Part shown: positions 28,485 to 38,222 of the stretch, in pieces | Layout: each line of letters starts with the position of its first letter | Position numbering within the stretch: position 1 is the stretch's first letter | Origin: Pseudomonadota bacterium | GTDB lineage: Bacteria > Pseudomonadota > Gammaproteobacteria > Burkholderiales > Methylophilaceae | Length of the DNA stretch: 64,000 bases | Assembly: GCA_020053735.1 (NCBI GenBank) | Contig: JAGVMP010000019.1 | Coordinates: forward strand, 224,583 to 288,582 | Reading direction: 5' to 3' | Made by a program: the position numbers and the translations under genes | The notes under the pieces: generated by a model | Told to the model about the DNA's origin: nothing | Database searches by the model: none | The model's input: the letters and a program-made list of their open reading frames with translations, nothing else

Positions 28485-31181
28485 ATGTTAAACACATTGA
28501 TTTTATGCCCCAGCGCCCGATTGGTGCGCAGCATTAAAAACGACATCGCCCGCCAGCATATCCAAGCGGGTCAGACACAGTGGCAAAGCCCCGATGTGAT
28601 GACGTTGACACAATGGCTGGACGGTATCACCGAACAAAACTTGCTGGCGGGCAACATCACTGCGCCACCGATGCGACTAACCGCGCTCAACGAGCAATTA
28701 CTGTGGCAGCAAGTGATTAAGCAATCGCTGCAAAAACTGGATTTTGATGAACTGTTTGATGTGGCGGGGCTGGCCAGCGCTGCCATTGAAGCCAATCACT
28801 ACATGGTTGCGTGGCGGTTACATGTGCCGCGCGAGCATATGGCTGAAGAAGCGCGTCAATTTATGCAATGGCAGCGGGCATTTCAAGCGCGCTGCGAACA
28901 ATTAAATGTGCTAGAAGCAGTACGGTATATCGACTTTCAATTAGACATCATTAAAACAGCTGCTCTGCAAGCCAATACTCATGAGGCTTGCAGCCTTGCT
29001 AATATTTCTCGTGTTGAATTTTGTGGATTTGACCAAACCGTACCGCAAGAACAGCGTCTGCGCGAAATTTTGATCAGCCAACATATCGAAGTGGCAGAAT
29101 ATGCTAGCTCCAATCTTCAAGCTGCACACATGCAACACATCGTCTTAGAACACCAAGAAGCTGAGTGTCGCGCGGCGGTCGCTTGGGCAAAGCAACAATT
29201 AACAAGGGATCCTAATGCAAAAATCGCTATCGTTTCACCCCAATTAAGTGAAGTGAGGAACCAGCTCGCAGACTTGCTTGATGATGCGCTTTACCCTGCT
29301 AGTGTGTGCCACAGTCAATTAGATACACCGCGTATCTATAACTTCTCGCTTGGCACGCCGCTGAGCCAGCAGCCGATGATTCAAGCTGCCCATAATTTGC
29401 TACGCTTATTTAGCAGCTATGAGTTAACGCAAGCTGATGTTTCTGCAGTTTTATTGTCGCCGTTTTGGTCCGCCAGCCAACAAGAGGCCGATGCGCGCGC
29501 GCAACTAGATGCGAAAATGCGCGAGCAGTTACCGATGCAATTTAAGTTGAAGCAATTGATGGAGTTTGCAAGTTTTCATCTGACTAAAGGCTTGAATATT
29601 CCACACTTATTAGCGCACATAAAAACGGCAGAAGTTTTATCAAGCAATAGAAAATCCACCGCCTCGCAATGGGCGCAAACACTGGCAGATATTTTAGCTG
29701 CGTTGCATTGGCCCGGCGAGCGCGTTCTGACTAGCCTAGAATACCAAGCCAATAATGCTTGGCAAAAAGCGCTAAACCAGCTTAAGCAACTTGATATGCT
29801 GGGCAATAGTATGTATCAGGCAGAAGCGGTACAAATCTTGAGACAAATCTGCACAGACCAAGTGTTTCAAGCCGAGACTACACAAGAAGCTTCAATCCAA
29901 ATTTTAGGCATTATGGAAGCATTAAGCGCGCCTGTTGATGCGATGTGGTGTATGAATATGAACGACCATATCTGGCCACCACCAGCGCGCCCCAATCCGC
30001 TGTTGCCCGCATTTCTTCAGCGCGCGGCCAAGTTACCCAACGCCGATAACAGCGTACAGGCTGTGTTTGCGGGCAATATCCAGCAGCGGCTATTACACTC
30101 AGCCAAGCATATTATCTTCTCTAGCAGCAAAGCTGAGGGCAATAGCCAGCTACGGGCATCGCCATTAATGAAGGATGTTCCGGCGTTAGAGGGTGCCAGC
30201 CTTGCCGAAACCTTAGCAGAATCCTTAAGCCAATCTGGCAACCAAGACTTGCAGTGGCTGAACGACCACACTGCACCCAAGGTGCAAGCTGGCGAACACG
30301 TTGCGGGTGGCACCAGCCTATTCCGTGCGCAAGCTATTTGCCCAGCCTGGGCATTTTACCAATTCAGGCTTGGCGCCAAAGCACTTAAAACACCTAGCAA
30401 CGGCCTAGACAACATGACTCGCGGCACTCTAGTACATGGCGTATTAGCTGCATTTTGGCAAGAGCATCATTTTACGGATTTGTGCAGCATGTCAGATGAC
30501 AGCCTAGTTCAAGCGTTAAAGGCGGCGATTAAGGTAGCGTTAGATGAAGTGTCGAAGCAGCAAAAGATGCTTTCGGCCAGCTTATTAGAATTAGAGCGTG
30601 AGCGATTGCATAAACTAGTCGGCGATTGGCTGCAATACGAAAAGTTGCGTGATGTGCCGTTTAATATGATTGCTTGCGAAGCCGAAAAGAAAGTACTGAT
30701 TGGCGGCATTGAAGTGAAGCTAAAAATTGACCGTATTCACCAACTTGAAAGCGGTGGCATTGAGTTTGTAGACTATAAAACAGGTCAAAAACCCGACATT
30801 AAAAGCTGGGGTGAGGCACGTATTATCGAACCACAATTACCGATTTATGCGACTTTTTATGACGAAAGCTACAACGTCACGGGTGTGCAATTTGGCATGG
30901 TAAAAACTGCTGAGCATGCCTTCTTAGGTGTTGCAAATATTGATTTTGATGTCGATATAGATAAACGTAAACCTAAATTTATTCAAAAATTTGCTAGCTG
31001 GCAACATTTGTTAGAGCACTGGCGGGCAAGCATTGAAGCCATTGCGCAAGAAATAAAGGCGGGCGAAGCGGTGGTAAAGTTTGATGATGATAAAAATTTA
31101 GCGTATTGCGAAGTGATCCCACTATTGCGTCTGCCTGAGCGGCAATTGCAGTTTGAGCGTTTTAAAGGCGAACAAGCGTGA
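28485..31181 (+). CDS. AddB-like nuclease subunit (TIGR03623-type probable DNA repair protein)
   Basis: This large protein (898 residues) starts with a degenerate helicase-like domain (LILCPSARLVRSIKND). It ends with a PD-(D/E)XK nuclease of the RecB/Cas4 fold, visible as KIDRIHQ...IEFVDYKTG near residue 770. It is the partner of the UvrD-like helicase that starts four bases before its stop. Together they resemble AddAB, which resects double-strand ends for RecA. Residues of about 160-171 (ALQANTHEACSL), just before the conserved VEFCGFDQ strand, are encoded by a copy of the palindromic repeat. I did not see the iron-sulfur cysteines of true AddB. Confidence 0.82.
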   Translation: MLNTLILCPSARLVRSIKNDIARQHIQAGQTQWQSPDVMTLTQWLDGITEQNLLAGNITAPPMRLTALNEQLLWQQVIKQSLQKLDFDELFDVAGLASAAIEANHYMVAWRLHVPREHMAEEARQFMQWQRAFQARCEQLNVLEAVRYIDFQLDIIKTAALQANTHEACSLANISRVEFCGFDQTVPQEQRLREILISQHIEVAEYASSNLQAAHMQHIVLEHQEAECRAAVAWAKQQLTRDPNAKIAIVSPQLSEVRNQLADLLDDALYPASVCHSQLDTPRIYNFSLGTPLSQQPMIQAAHNLLRLFSSYELTQADVSAVLLSPFWSASQQEADARAQLDAKMREQLPMQFKLKQLMEFASFHLTKGLNIPHLLAHIKTAEVLSSNRKSTASQWAQTLADILAALHWPGERVLTSLEYQANNAWQKALNQLKQLDMLGNSMYQAEAVQILRQICTDQVFQAETTQEASIQILGIMEALSAPVDAMWCMNMNDHIWPPPARPNPLLPAFLQRAAKLPNADNSVQAVFAGNIQQRLLHSAKHIIFSSSKAEGNSQLRASPLMKDVPALEGASLAETLAESLSQSGNQDLQWLNDHTAPKVQAGEHVAGGTSLFRAQAICPAWAFYQFRLGAKALKTPSNGLDNMTRGTLVHGVLAAFWQEHHFTDLCSMSDDSLVQALKAAIKVALDEVSKQQKMLSASLLELERERLHKLVGDWLQYEKLRDVPFNMIACEAEKKVLIGGIEVKLKIDRIHQLESGGIEFVDYKTGQKPDIKSWGEARIIEPQLPIYATFYDESYNVTGVQFGMVKTAEHAFLGVANIDFDVDIDKRKPKFIQKFASWQHLLEHWRASIEAIAQEIKAGEAVVKFDDDKNLAYCEVIPLLRLPERQLQFERFKGEQA
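28962..28996 (-). repeat. Copy of the 35-bp dispersed palindromic repeat, inside the addB-like gene
   Basis: It matches the reverse complement of the consensus at 29 of 35 positions, including a 16-base run GCTCTGCAAGCCAATA. The 9-bp inner stem CTGCAAGCC/GGCTTGCAG is perfect. It encodes ALQANTHEACSL, close to the peptide from the copy in the ABC-F gene. Confidence 0.8.
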
Positions 31182-34100
31182 GCGTGCAGGATACTGTTTA
31201 TGATACGTTAGCTGAAGATGAAGCTAACCGCCAACGCGCTTTAGAGCTTGCGTCTTTCATTGTCGAAGCGCCTGCAGGCGCAGGTAAAACTGAGTTACTG
31301 ACCCAGCGTTACTTAAAACTGCTGCAAGCCGTCAGTGCGCCCGAGGAAATCATCGCCATTACCTTTACCAACAAGGCCGCCGCTGAAATGCGCTTGCGTA
31401 TTTTAGATAGCCTGATTGCAGCTGCAAACCATACTCCGCCGCCACAACCACACAAGCAAATTACTTACGACTTAAGCCAAGCAGCCTTGCGACAAGCGCA
31501 AGCACACGATTGGCAACTGATTGAAAACCCTTCACGCTTGCGTATTTTTACCATTGACAGCTTGTGCGCACACTTAGCACGACAAATGCCGCTACTTAGC
31601 CGTTTTGGTGCACAACCCAAAGTGTCGGATGATGCCAGTATTTTATATGCGCATGCGGCAGAACAAACGCTGGCTTTGCTTGAGCACACCGCGCATGGTG
31701 AGGTTGTAAAAACTGCGCTGCGCTATGTAGAAAACAATTCGGCACAATTAACAGGTTTGCTTATTCATATGCTACAGAAGCGTGACCAGTGGCTAGGTTA
31801 TTCGACCGTGCATCATGAGATTGATACGGCACAATTACAAGATACCCTGAAGCACTTAATTACTGCGAGTTTAACCGATGCAGCGCATGCGCTACCGCCT
31901 GCACTACAACAACTGTTAATGCCTATTGCACGCTTTGCAGCTAGCCAGCAACCTGCAAGCCTAAATATTGATGTGCTACTAGATTGGCAAACCCCACTAA
32001 CAGCACAAACCAGTGATTTACCGCAATGGCGCGCTATGGGTGATTTAATGCTGACAGCCTCTGGCGAACCGCGTAAAGAAGGGGGCTTGAATGTCAAGTT
32101 TGGTTTCCCCGCCACGGATGAAGGCCGTGCCTATAAAAAAAATCTAGCAGAAATCATTGCGGCGGTGAATAACACACCTGCCCTGCACGCCATACGCAGC
32201 TTGCCTTTCAGTGTAGACAATAGCAACGATTGGCAGATGATTTCCGCCTTATCAAAATTGCTCAATTTGGCAGTGGCGCAGCTATGGCTGGCGTTTCAAA
32301 GTGCGGGTGAAGTTGATTTTGTTGAGATTGCACAGCGTGCTACTTTAGCTTTAGGTGAAGAGAGGGCTTTAGGTGATGATTTGGAAGCGCCGACTGACTT
32401 GGCGCTGAAACTGGATTACCAAATCCAGCATTTGTTGGTTGATGAGTTTCAAGACACCAGCCCGAGTCAAATCAAGTTACTAGAACAGTTAACGCGTGGC
32501 TGGCAATCTGGCGATGCACGCACACTATTCTGCGTGGGCGACCCCATGCAGTCAATTTATCGCTTTCGTAAAGCCAACGTGAGCTTGTTCATCCACGCTG
32601 CGGCACGTGGCATTGGTGATATTCACCTGCAACGCTTGCAGTTGTATCGTAACAATCGTTCTACGCCGCAAATTGTCGGCTGGATTAACCAAACGTTTGC
32701 GCCCCTGTTTTCTGCGGTTGACGATGAAAGCCAAGGCGCAGTGAAATATCGCGCTTCTATTGCTAATACCAATAAAAACGTGACTGACAGCGGCGTAGAA
32801 GTACACGCTATCATTAAAAATGATGGAACCGAAGCTGCCAAGCAAGCAGAAGCCGAAGCAGTAATTGCGATTATTCAGCACGAACGCACTGCAAATCCAG
32901 ACGCAAAAATAGCGGTGTTGGTGAGCGCCAAAAATCATCTTACGCATTTAGTCACCACCTTGCGCAGGTCGCACACTGATATCAAGTTTCAGGCACTGGA
33001 AATTGAGGCGCTTGAAAATAGACAAGTCGTGCAAGATTTGCTGGCGCTTACGCATGCGCTGCACAACAGGGCGGATCGTGTGCATTGGCTGGCCGTATTA
33101 CGCGCGCCTTGGTGCGGCCTTACCCTGCATGATTTGCATGCGCTAGCTGGTAGCAATCACCACGCAACCATCTGGCAGCTGATGCAGGATGATGCTCAGC
33201 TAAATCAACTATCTAGCGATGGCCAAGCACGCTTACTGCATGTACGTGCCATTTTTGAGGAAGCGTTAGAATCGCAAGGCCGCACTAGTACAAGCAGATG
33301 GGTGCGTGGCGTATGGCTAATGTTAAACGGCGCGGCTTGCTTGTGGGAGCAAGCTGATGTGATTGATGTACAAGCATTTTTTAAATGTATGGATGGCTTA
33401 GATAAACAGAACCAATTTTCGCCTGAGCGCATGCTCATGGAAATTGCAAAGCTATTTGCCGCACCAGATGCACAAGGCGAAAACCTGCAAATGATGACCA
33501 TCCACAAATCCAAAGGCTTAGAGTTTGATACGGTGATTTTGCTGGGATTAGGCACAGCCACTGGCGGTAATAACAGCGAAAAACCGCTACTGTTGTGGGA
33601 AGAAGTTTCCATAGAAAAAAATACAGGCAAACACTCAGGCAACCACACAGAACTGCTAGCCGCACCATTTATCCCCAAAGGTGCGCGCGAGCAAAACCAA
33701 GATTCAAACCATGTCAGCGTATATGACTTTTTGGCGACACGCGAAAAAATACGCGATGCCAACGAGGATGCGCGTGTGTTATATGTAGCCGCCACCCGTG
33801 CCGAGCGCAAACTGCATTTGGTAGGCTTTGCCACCAAGAATAAAGATGACGAATTTAAGCCTGCTGCCAATACGCCACTGGCTTTATTGTGGCCTGCAGT
33901 GGGCCACTATTTTGATGCGCTTAAGTTTACTAGCTTAGAGGCAGATGAAAAATCAGTTGAGGCAGAAGATGACATTGCCAACTTTACACCGCAACTAGTG
34001 CGATTAAAGCAACTGCAGATGCCTGCGGTGCTGCAAACAAATCAACAGCAAACACTGTTGCCGCATAGCAATACAAAATCATCATCAAATCCGCCTTTAG

Positions 34101-34597
34101 CAACCCCTGGCCTTACCGCAGATGCAGGCTCGCTAGCGCATTTGTATATGGAATTAATCGCAAAAATTGGCTTAGAACACTGGCCTGCAAGCCGCATAGA
34201 TGCTTGCTCCCAGAGCATGCAATTTTGGTTATTGCAGCGTGGTCACGCCAAAATCGAAGTCGATAAATACGTACCACAAGTAATTTCGGCACTTAAGCGC
34301 GCAATTTTCAGCTCAGAAGGCTCATGGATATTGGCTTCTAGAGCATCATCGCAGACAGAACTAAGCATCAGCTCGGAGAATGAAGAACAACGTATTGATT
34401 TAACTTTTGTAGAAAATGGCACGCGTTGGATAATAGATTACAAATTAGGAATAGACGTGACAGAAGCCAACGCTAATTCTGTTGCGCTCACCCACAAACC
34501 ACAACTGGCGCGCTATGCCAACCTGTTTGTACACGAAGGCTTGCCGATTAAAACCGTTGTATTCTTTTTAAACTTAGGTAAATTGGTAGAAATTTAA
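31178..34597 (+). CDS. UvrD/RecB-family ATP-dependent exonuclease, AddA-like
   Basis: This 1139-residue helicase-nuclease has Walker A EAPAGAGKTELL near residue 30, motif II DEFQDTSPSQ, motif IV RLQLYRNNRSTPQ, motif V TIHKSKGLEFD and motif VI VAATRAERKL. A C-terminal PD-(D/E)XK nuclease remnant reads IDLTFVENGTRWIIDYKLG. Its GTG start overlaps the addB-like stop as GTGA, so the two are coupled. With its partner it should process double-strand breaks. No recBCD gene is in the window. Residues of about 1045-1056 (SSEGSWILASRA) are encoded by a palindromic-repeat copy. Confidence 0.85.
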   Translation: MSVQDTVYDTLAEDEANRQRALELASFIVEAPAGAGKTELLTQRYLKLLQAVSAPEEIIAITFTNKAAAEMRLRILDSLIAAANHTPPPQPHKQITYDLSQAALRQAQAHDWQLIENPSRLRIFTIDSLCAHLARQMPLLSRFGAQPKVSDDASILYAHAAEQTLALLEHTAHGEVVKTALRYVENNSAQLTGLLIHMLQKRDQWLGYSTVHHEIDTAQLQDTLKHLITASLTDAAHALPPALQQLLMPIARFAASQQPASLNIDVLLDWQTPLTAQTSDLPQWRAMGDLMLTASGEPRKEGGLNVKFGFPATDEGRAYKKNLAEIIAAVNNTPALHAIRSLPFSVDNSNDWQMISALSKLLNLAVAQLWLAFQSAGEVDFVEIAQRATLALGEERALGDDLEAPTDLALKLDYQIQHLLVDEFQDTSPSQIKLLEQLTRGWQSGDARTLFCVGDPMQSIYRFRKANVSLFIHAAARGIGDIHLQRLQLYRNNRSTPQIVGWINQTFAPLFSAVDDESQGAVKYRASIANTNKNVTDSGVEVHAIIKNDGTEAAKQAEAEAVIAIIQHERTANPDAKIAVLVSAKNHLTHLVTTLRRSHTDIKFQALEIEALENRQVVQDLLALTHALHNRADRVHWLAVLRAPWCGLTLHDLHALAGSNHHATIWQLMQDDAQLNQLSSDGQARLLHVRAIFEEALESQGRTSTSRWVRGVWLMLNGAACLWEQADVIDVQAFFKCMDGLDKQNQFSPERMLMEIAKLFAAPDAQGENLQMMTIHKSKGLEFDTVILLGLGTATGGNNSEKPLLLWEEVSIEKNTGKHSGNHTELLAAPFIPKGAREQNQDSNHVSVYDFLATREKIRDANEDARVLYVAATRAERKLHLVGFATKNKDDEFKPAANTPLALLWPAVGHYFDALKFTSLEADEKSVEAEDDIANFTPQLVRLKQLQMPAVLQTNQQQTLLPHSNTKSSSNPPLATPGLTADAGSLAHLYMELIAKIGLEHWPASRIDACSQSMQFWLLQRGHAKIEVDKYVPQVISALKRAIFSSEGSWILASRASSQTELSISSENEEQRIDLTFVENGTRWIIDYKLGIDVTEANANSVALTHKPQLARYANLFVHEGLPIKTVVFFLNLGKLVEI
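34311..34344 (+). repeat. Copy of the dispersed palindromic repeat, inside the addA-like gene
   Basis: It matches the consensus at 28 of 35 positions with one gap, including the 14-base run ATGGATATTGGCTT. The inner stem is AGAAG against CTTCT instead of GCAAG against CTTGC, so both arms changed together and pairing is kept. It is read in the frame SEGSWILASRA, different from the frame used in the addB-like gene. Confidence 0.75.
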
Positions 34598-34639
34598 CAT
34601 TGGCATTTCGACTGCCACTGCGAGTTTTATGTTAAAAAT

Positions 34640-37600
34640 TTACACAAACTCTTTTAACAGCGTTTTTACCAGTTCGACTCTGTGATTAAAGCTGCCCAAT
34701 TGCACCGTTACCCTCAATTTATCTGGGCCATTCATACGGCAACGGCGATCGCGTTGCAGCAAACTCACTAGCTTCATTGGGTCTAAATCGGCTTTAATAT
34801 TAAATTGTAGCTGAATCGCCGCATCAGATGCGTCAATTTTAATAATGCCCACTGGTTTGGCAGCAATGCGTAGCCTGTGGCAGGCTAGCAAAGCTTCTGC
34901 AGGCTCTGGCAACAGGCCAAAGCGGTCTATCAACTCTTCTTGCAGTGTATCCAAATCATCATCATTACCAGCATTGGCTAAGCGCTTATACAACACCAAG
35001 CGCTCATGCACATCGGGGCAATAGTTGTTAGGCAGCAACGCAGGCACATGTAAATTAATCTCAGTCGTAACACCTAGTGGTGCGTCTAAGTCTGGCTCTT
35101 TACCTGCTTTCAGTTGTTTTACTGCGTGGTTCAGCATATCGGAATACAGCTGGAAGCCAATTTCCTGCATCTCACCACTTTGGCTATCACCCAGCAACTC
35201 GCCTGCCCCGCGAATTTCTAAATCGTGCATGGCGAGATGGAAACCTGCACCCAAATCTTCTAGTAGTTGAATAGCATCCAAGCGTTTTTGTGCTTGTGGC
35301 GTGATTTTGCGGTGTTCATCGGTAAGTAAATAAGCATAAGCCTGATGATGGCTACGCCCTACTAGTCCGCGCAATTGATGCAACTGTGCCAAGCCAAACA
35401 TATCGGCGCGATTCATAATAATGGTGTTAGCGGTGGGCACGTCGATGCCCGTTTCAATAATGGTGGTGCATAGCAAAATATTGCTGCGCTGCTGATAAAA
35501 ATCGCGCATCACATGTTCTAGCTCACGCTCACGCAACTGACCATGCGCAATGGCAATGCGCGCTTCTGGAATGATTTTCTCCAGCTTCTCTTTTTGCACA
35601 AAAATGGTATCGACTTCATTGTGTAAGAAATAGACTTGGCCACCACGTTTAAACTCGCGCATCACCGCTTCGCGAATAATGCCGTCAGAATAATAAGTAT
35701 GGAAAGTTTTAATGCTGAGGCGCTTTTGTGGCGGCGTGGCGATAACGCTGAATTCGCGCAAGCCTTCCATCGCCATGCTGAGGGTTCTTGGAATCGGCGT
35801 TGCGGTTAAAGTGAGCACGTCAACTTCTGCCCGCAAAGCTTTTAATTGCTCTTTTTGGCGCACGCCAAAGCGGTGTTCTTCATCCAAAATAGCGAGGCCT
35901 AGGTTTTTAAACTTCACGTCTTTTTGAATCAAGCGATGCGTACCGATAATAATATCAACCTTGCCTGCAGCCAAATCAGCCAGCGCTTGCTTTTGTTCTT
36001 TGGCGGTTCTAAAACGGGAAATTTCGGCAATTTTTATCGGCCATTCGGCAAATCGATCGCAGAAGTTTTGAAAGTGTTGCTCGGCTAATAAAGTTGTCGG
36101 CACTAGCACAGCCACTTGCCTGCCACCCATCACTGCGACAAAAGCCGCACGCAGCGCAACCTCCGTTTTGCCAAAGCCCACATCACCACAAACAAGTCTA
36201 TCCATGGGGCGACCGGACTGCATATCCTTGATGACATTTTCGATGGCTTCTAATTGGTCAGGTGTTTCTTCAAACGGAAAGCCTTCGCAAAATGCTTCGT
36301 AATCTTTAAGTGAAAGCGTGAAAGCATGGCCGCGCCGCGCCGCGCGCTGTGCATATAAATTTAGCAGTTCGGCTGCTGTGTCGCGGATTTGTTTTAGCGC
36401 TTTTTTCTTGGCTTTTTCCCACTGGCCAGACCCTAGCCGATGCAGTGGTGCACTTTCTGGCGGGCCACCTGAATAACGCGAGATTAGAAATAACTGCGCA
36501 ACCGGCACATAAAGCTTATCGTCTCCATAGTATTCCAGCAGCAAAAACTCGGTTTCGCCTTCACCAAAATCTAAATTCATTAAGCCTTTGTAGCGCCCTA
36601 CGCCGTGCTGCTCATGCACGACAGGGTCATCCATGCGCAACTCTGACAAGTCTTTCAGCATACCCTCGGTATTGCGGGCTTTTTCCTTCTCGCGACGACG
36701 CTGTTGACGCACCGTGCCAGAATACAATTCTGACTCGGTAATCAGAGCGACATCATCGTTAAAGCCAGCATGTAGTGGTGAGACACCCAACATTAATGGC
36801 GCGGCACTGGCTGAAAAACCTGCCCATGTTTCACACACAGGCATCACCAGACCATGCTCGGCAAATAGTTGCAACATGGTCTCGCGACGACCCAAGCTTT
36901 CAGCCGTGATTAGTATGCGCTTCTTTTTGACATCGGCTAATTTTGAATCTATAGTCGCCGCATGGATAAAGGCTTGCAGCTTATGCAATGGCTGCTCGGC
37001 ACGGCGCTCTATATCCAAAGCAGGCAGCGCATTGGCAGGCTCGTGCACAAGTGTAAACAAAGCAAAGCGCTGCGTTTGTGCAAAAAAATCGTCAGTTTTA
37101 ATCAATAAAACATCTGGTTTTAAAATGGGTTTTTCAGCATCGTGCGCCAGCAATCGATATCTTGAAGCTGCATCAGCCCAAAACTGCTGGGCTGCCTTAT
37201 CGCCATTGCCATGCAAGCAAATCACTGCATTCCCTGGCAGATAATCTAACAGAGTTGAAGTCTGCTCAAAAAACAGCGGCAAATACCATTCAATGCCGCC
37301 ACTGGCCACGCCCTTACTCACATTTTTGTAAATGGTGGCGCGTTGCGGGTCGCCCTCAAATTGCTCGCGGAAATTGCTTCTAAAGGTAGCAATGCCTTTG
37401 TCATCTAACGGAAATTCGCGCGCAGGCAGCAACCTGATTTCTGGCACTGGGTACAAGCTACGCTGGGTATCCACATCAAAAGTGCGGATGCTCTCAATCT
37501 CATCATCGAACAAATCAATGCGGTAAGGCAGCACGCTACCCATGGGGAATAAATCAATTAAGCCACCGCGTACACTGAATTCGCCTGGCGAAATCACTTG

Positions 37601-38083
37601 CGAAACATGGTGATAGCCAGCCTGCGCGCATTGATGGCGCAGCGCGTCTAAGTTGAGCTTTTGCGCCTTTTTCAGCATAAAGCTATGCCCTACTAAATAA
37701 ACCACGGCAGGCAGGCGAATCAGCGCGGTGGCTATAGGCACAATGACTACATCGCACAAGTTTTGGCTGATTTGGTAGAGCGTTGCCAGTCGCTCTGAAA
37801 TCAAATCTGGGTGTGGTGAAAACACGTCGTAAGGCAGCGTTTCCCAATCTGGCAGTAGGCGCACGCTCAGTTCTGGCGCAAAGTAAGGGATTTCCTCTAA
37901 TAAACGCTGTGCTTCAAATGCGTTAGAAGTAATCATCACCAGCGGTGTTTTATGCTTACTTTCTGTTGTACCATTTGTTGTATTAAGGCGACATGCAAGT
38001 GATGCTAGAGATAAGCTATCTAAGCCATTGGCAGCATAAGAAAAACGACTTTTTTGCCCGACCTTGGGCGCGGATAACTGCAT
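34640..38083 (-). CDS. mfd: Transcription-repair coupling factor
   Basis: Mfd pushes stalled RNA polymerase off DNA lesions and recruits UvrA. The 1147 residues match E. coli (1148). They hold an N-terminal UvrB-homology region and the CarD-like polymerase-binding domain (DPVVHEQHGVGRYKGL). The RecG-type translocase has Walker A GDVGFGKTEVALR and DEEH box ILDEEHRFGV. The C-terminal TRG/D7 region includes LLGDSQSGEMQEIGF. It converges with the addA-like gene. A weak repeat copy lies at residues of about 368-379 (KLQAFIHAATID). Confidence 0.97.
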   Translation of the reverse strand: MQLSAPKVGQKSRFSYAANGLDSLSLASLACRLNTTNGTTESKHKTPLVMITSNAFEAQRLLEEIPYFAPELSVRLLPDWETLPYDVFSPHPDLISERLATLYQISQNLCDVVIVPIATALIRLPAVVYLVGHSFMLKKAQKLNLDALRHQCAQAGYHHVSQVISPGEFSVRGGLIDLFPMGSVLPYRIDLFDDEIESIRTFDVDTQRSLYPVPEIRLLPAREFPLDDKGIATFRSNFREQFEGDPQRATIYKNVSKGVASGGIEWYLPLFFEQTSTLLDYLPGNAVICLHGNGDKAAQQFWADAASRYRLLAHDAEKPILKPDVLLIKTDDFFAQTQRFALFTLVHEPANALPALDIERRAEQPLHKLQAFIHAATIDSKLADVKKKRILITAESLGRRETMLQLFAEHGLVMPVCETWAGFSASAAPLMLGVSPLHAGFNDDVALITESELYSGTVRQQRRREKEKARNTEGMLKDLSELRMDDPVVHEQHGVGRYKGLMNLDFGEGETEFLLLEYYGDDKLYVPVAQLFLISRYSGGPPESAPLHRLGSGQWEKAKKKALKQIRDTAAELLNLYAQRAARRGHAFTLSLKDYEAFCEGFPFEETPDQLEAIENVIKDMQSGRPMDRLVCGDVGFGKTEVALRAAFVAVMGGRQVAVLVPTTLLAEQHFQNFCDRFAEWPIKIAEISRFRTAKEQKQALADLAAGKVDIIIGTHRLIQKDVKFKNLGLAILDEEHRFGVRQKEQLKALRAEVDVLTLTATPIPRTLSMAMEGLREFSVIATPPQKRLSIKTFHTYYSDGIIREAVMREFKRGGQVYFLHNEVDTIFVQKEKLEKIIPEARIAIAHGQLRERELEHVMRDFYQQRSNILLCTTIIETGIDVPTANTIIMNRADMFGLAQLHQLRGLVGRSHHQAYAYLLTDEHRKITPQAQKRLDAIQLLEDLGAGFHLAMHDLEIRGAGELLGDSQSGEMQEIGFQLYSDMLNHAVKQLKAGKEPDLDAPLGVTTEINLHVPALLPNNYCPDVHERLVLYKRLANAGNDDDLDTLQEELIDRFGLLPEPAEALLACHRLRIAAKPVGIIKIDASDAAIQLQFNIKADLDPMKLVSLLQRDRRCRMNGPDKLRVTVQLGSFNHRVELVKTLLKEFV
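36948..36982 (+). repeat. Weak candidate copy of the palindromic repeat, inside mfd
   Basis: It matches the consensus at 22 of 35 positions, with 16 of 18 across the loop and right inner arm. It is in the same frame as the other minus-read copies, giving KLQAFIHAATID. LQAF could be native Mfd sequence, so this is uncertain. Confidence 0.35.
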
Positions 38084-38222
38084 AAATGTGCTTGAAAATA
38101 ACTTGGTTTAACGATGGATTCTGCCTATTATAACTGTAAGGCTAGCTTTAATTGATAAAGCCTGTGGCAATTATGCGCACTTTGAATAAAAAATAAAAAT
38201 AAAGTTATGGGGAGACATTTCT

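Noticed and set aside
34186..34219. CTGCAAGCC...CAGAGC in the addA-like gene as a further repeat copy (WPASRIDACSQS).
   Set aside because: The loop does not match and the residues around W and RI look native to the family.
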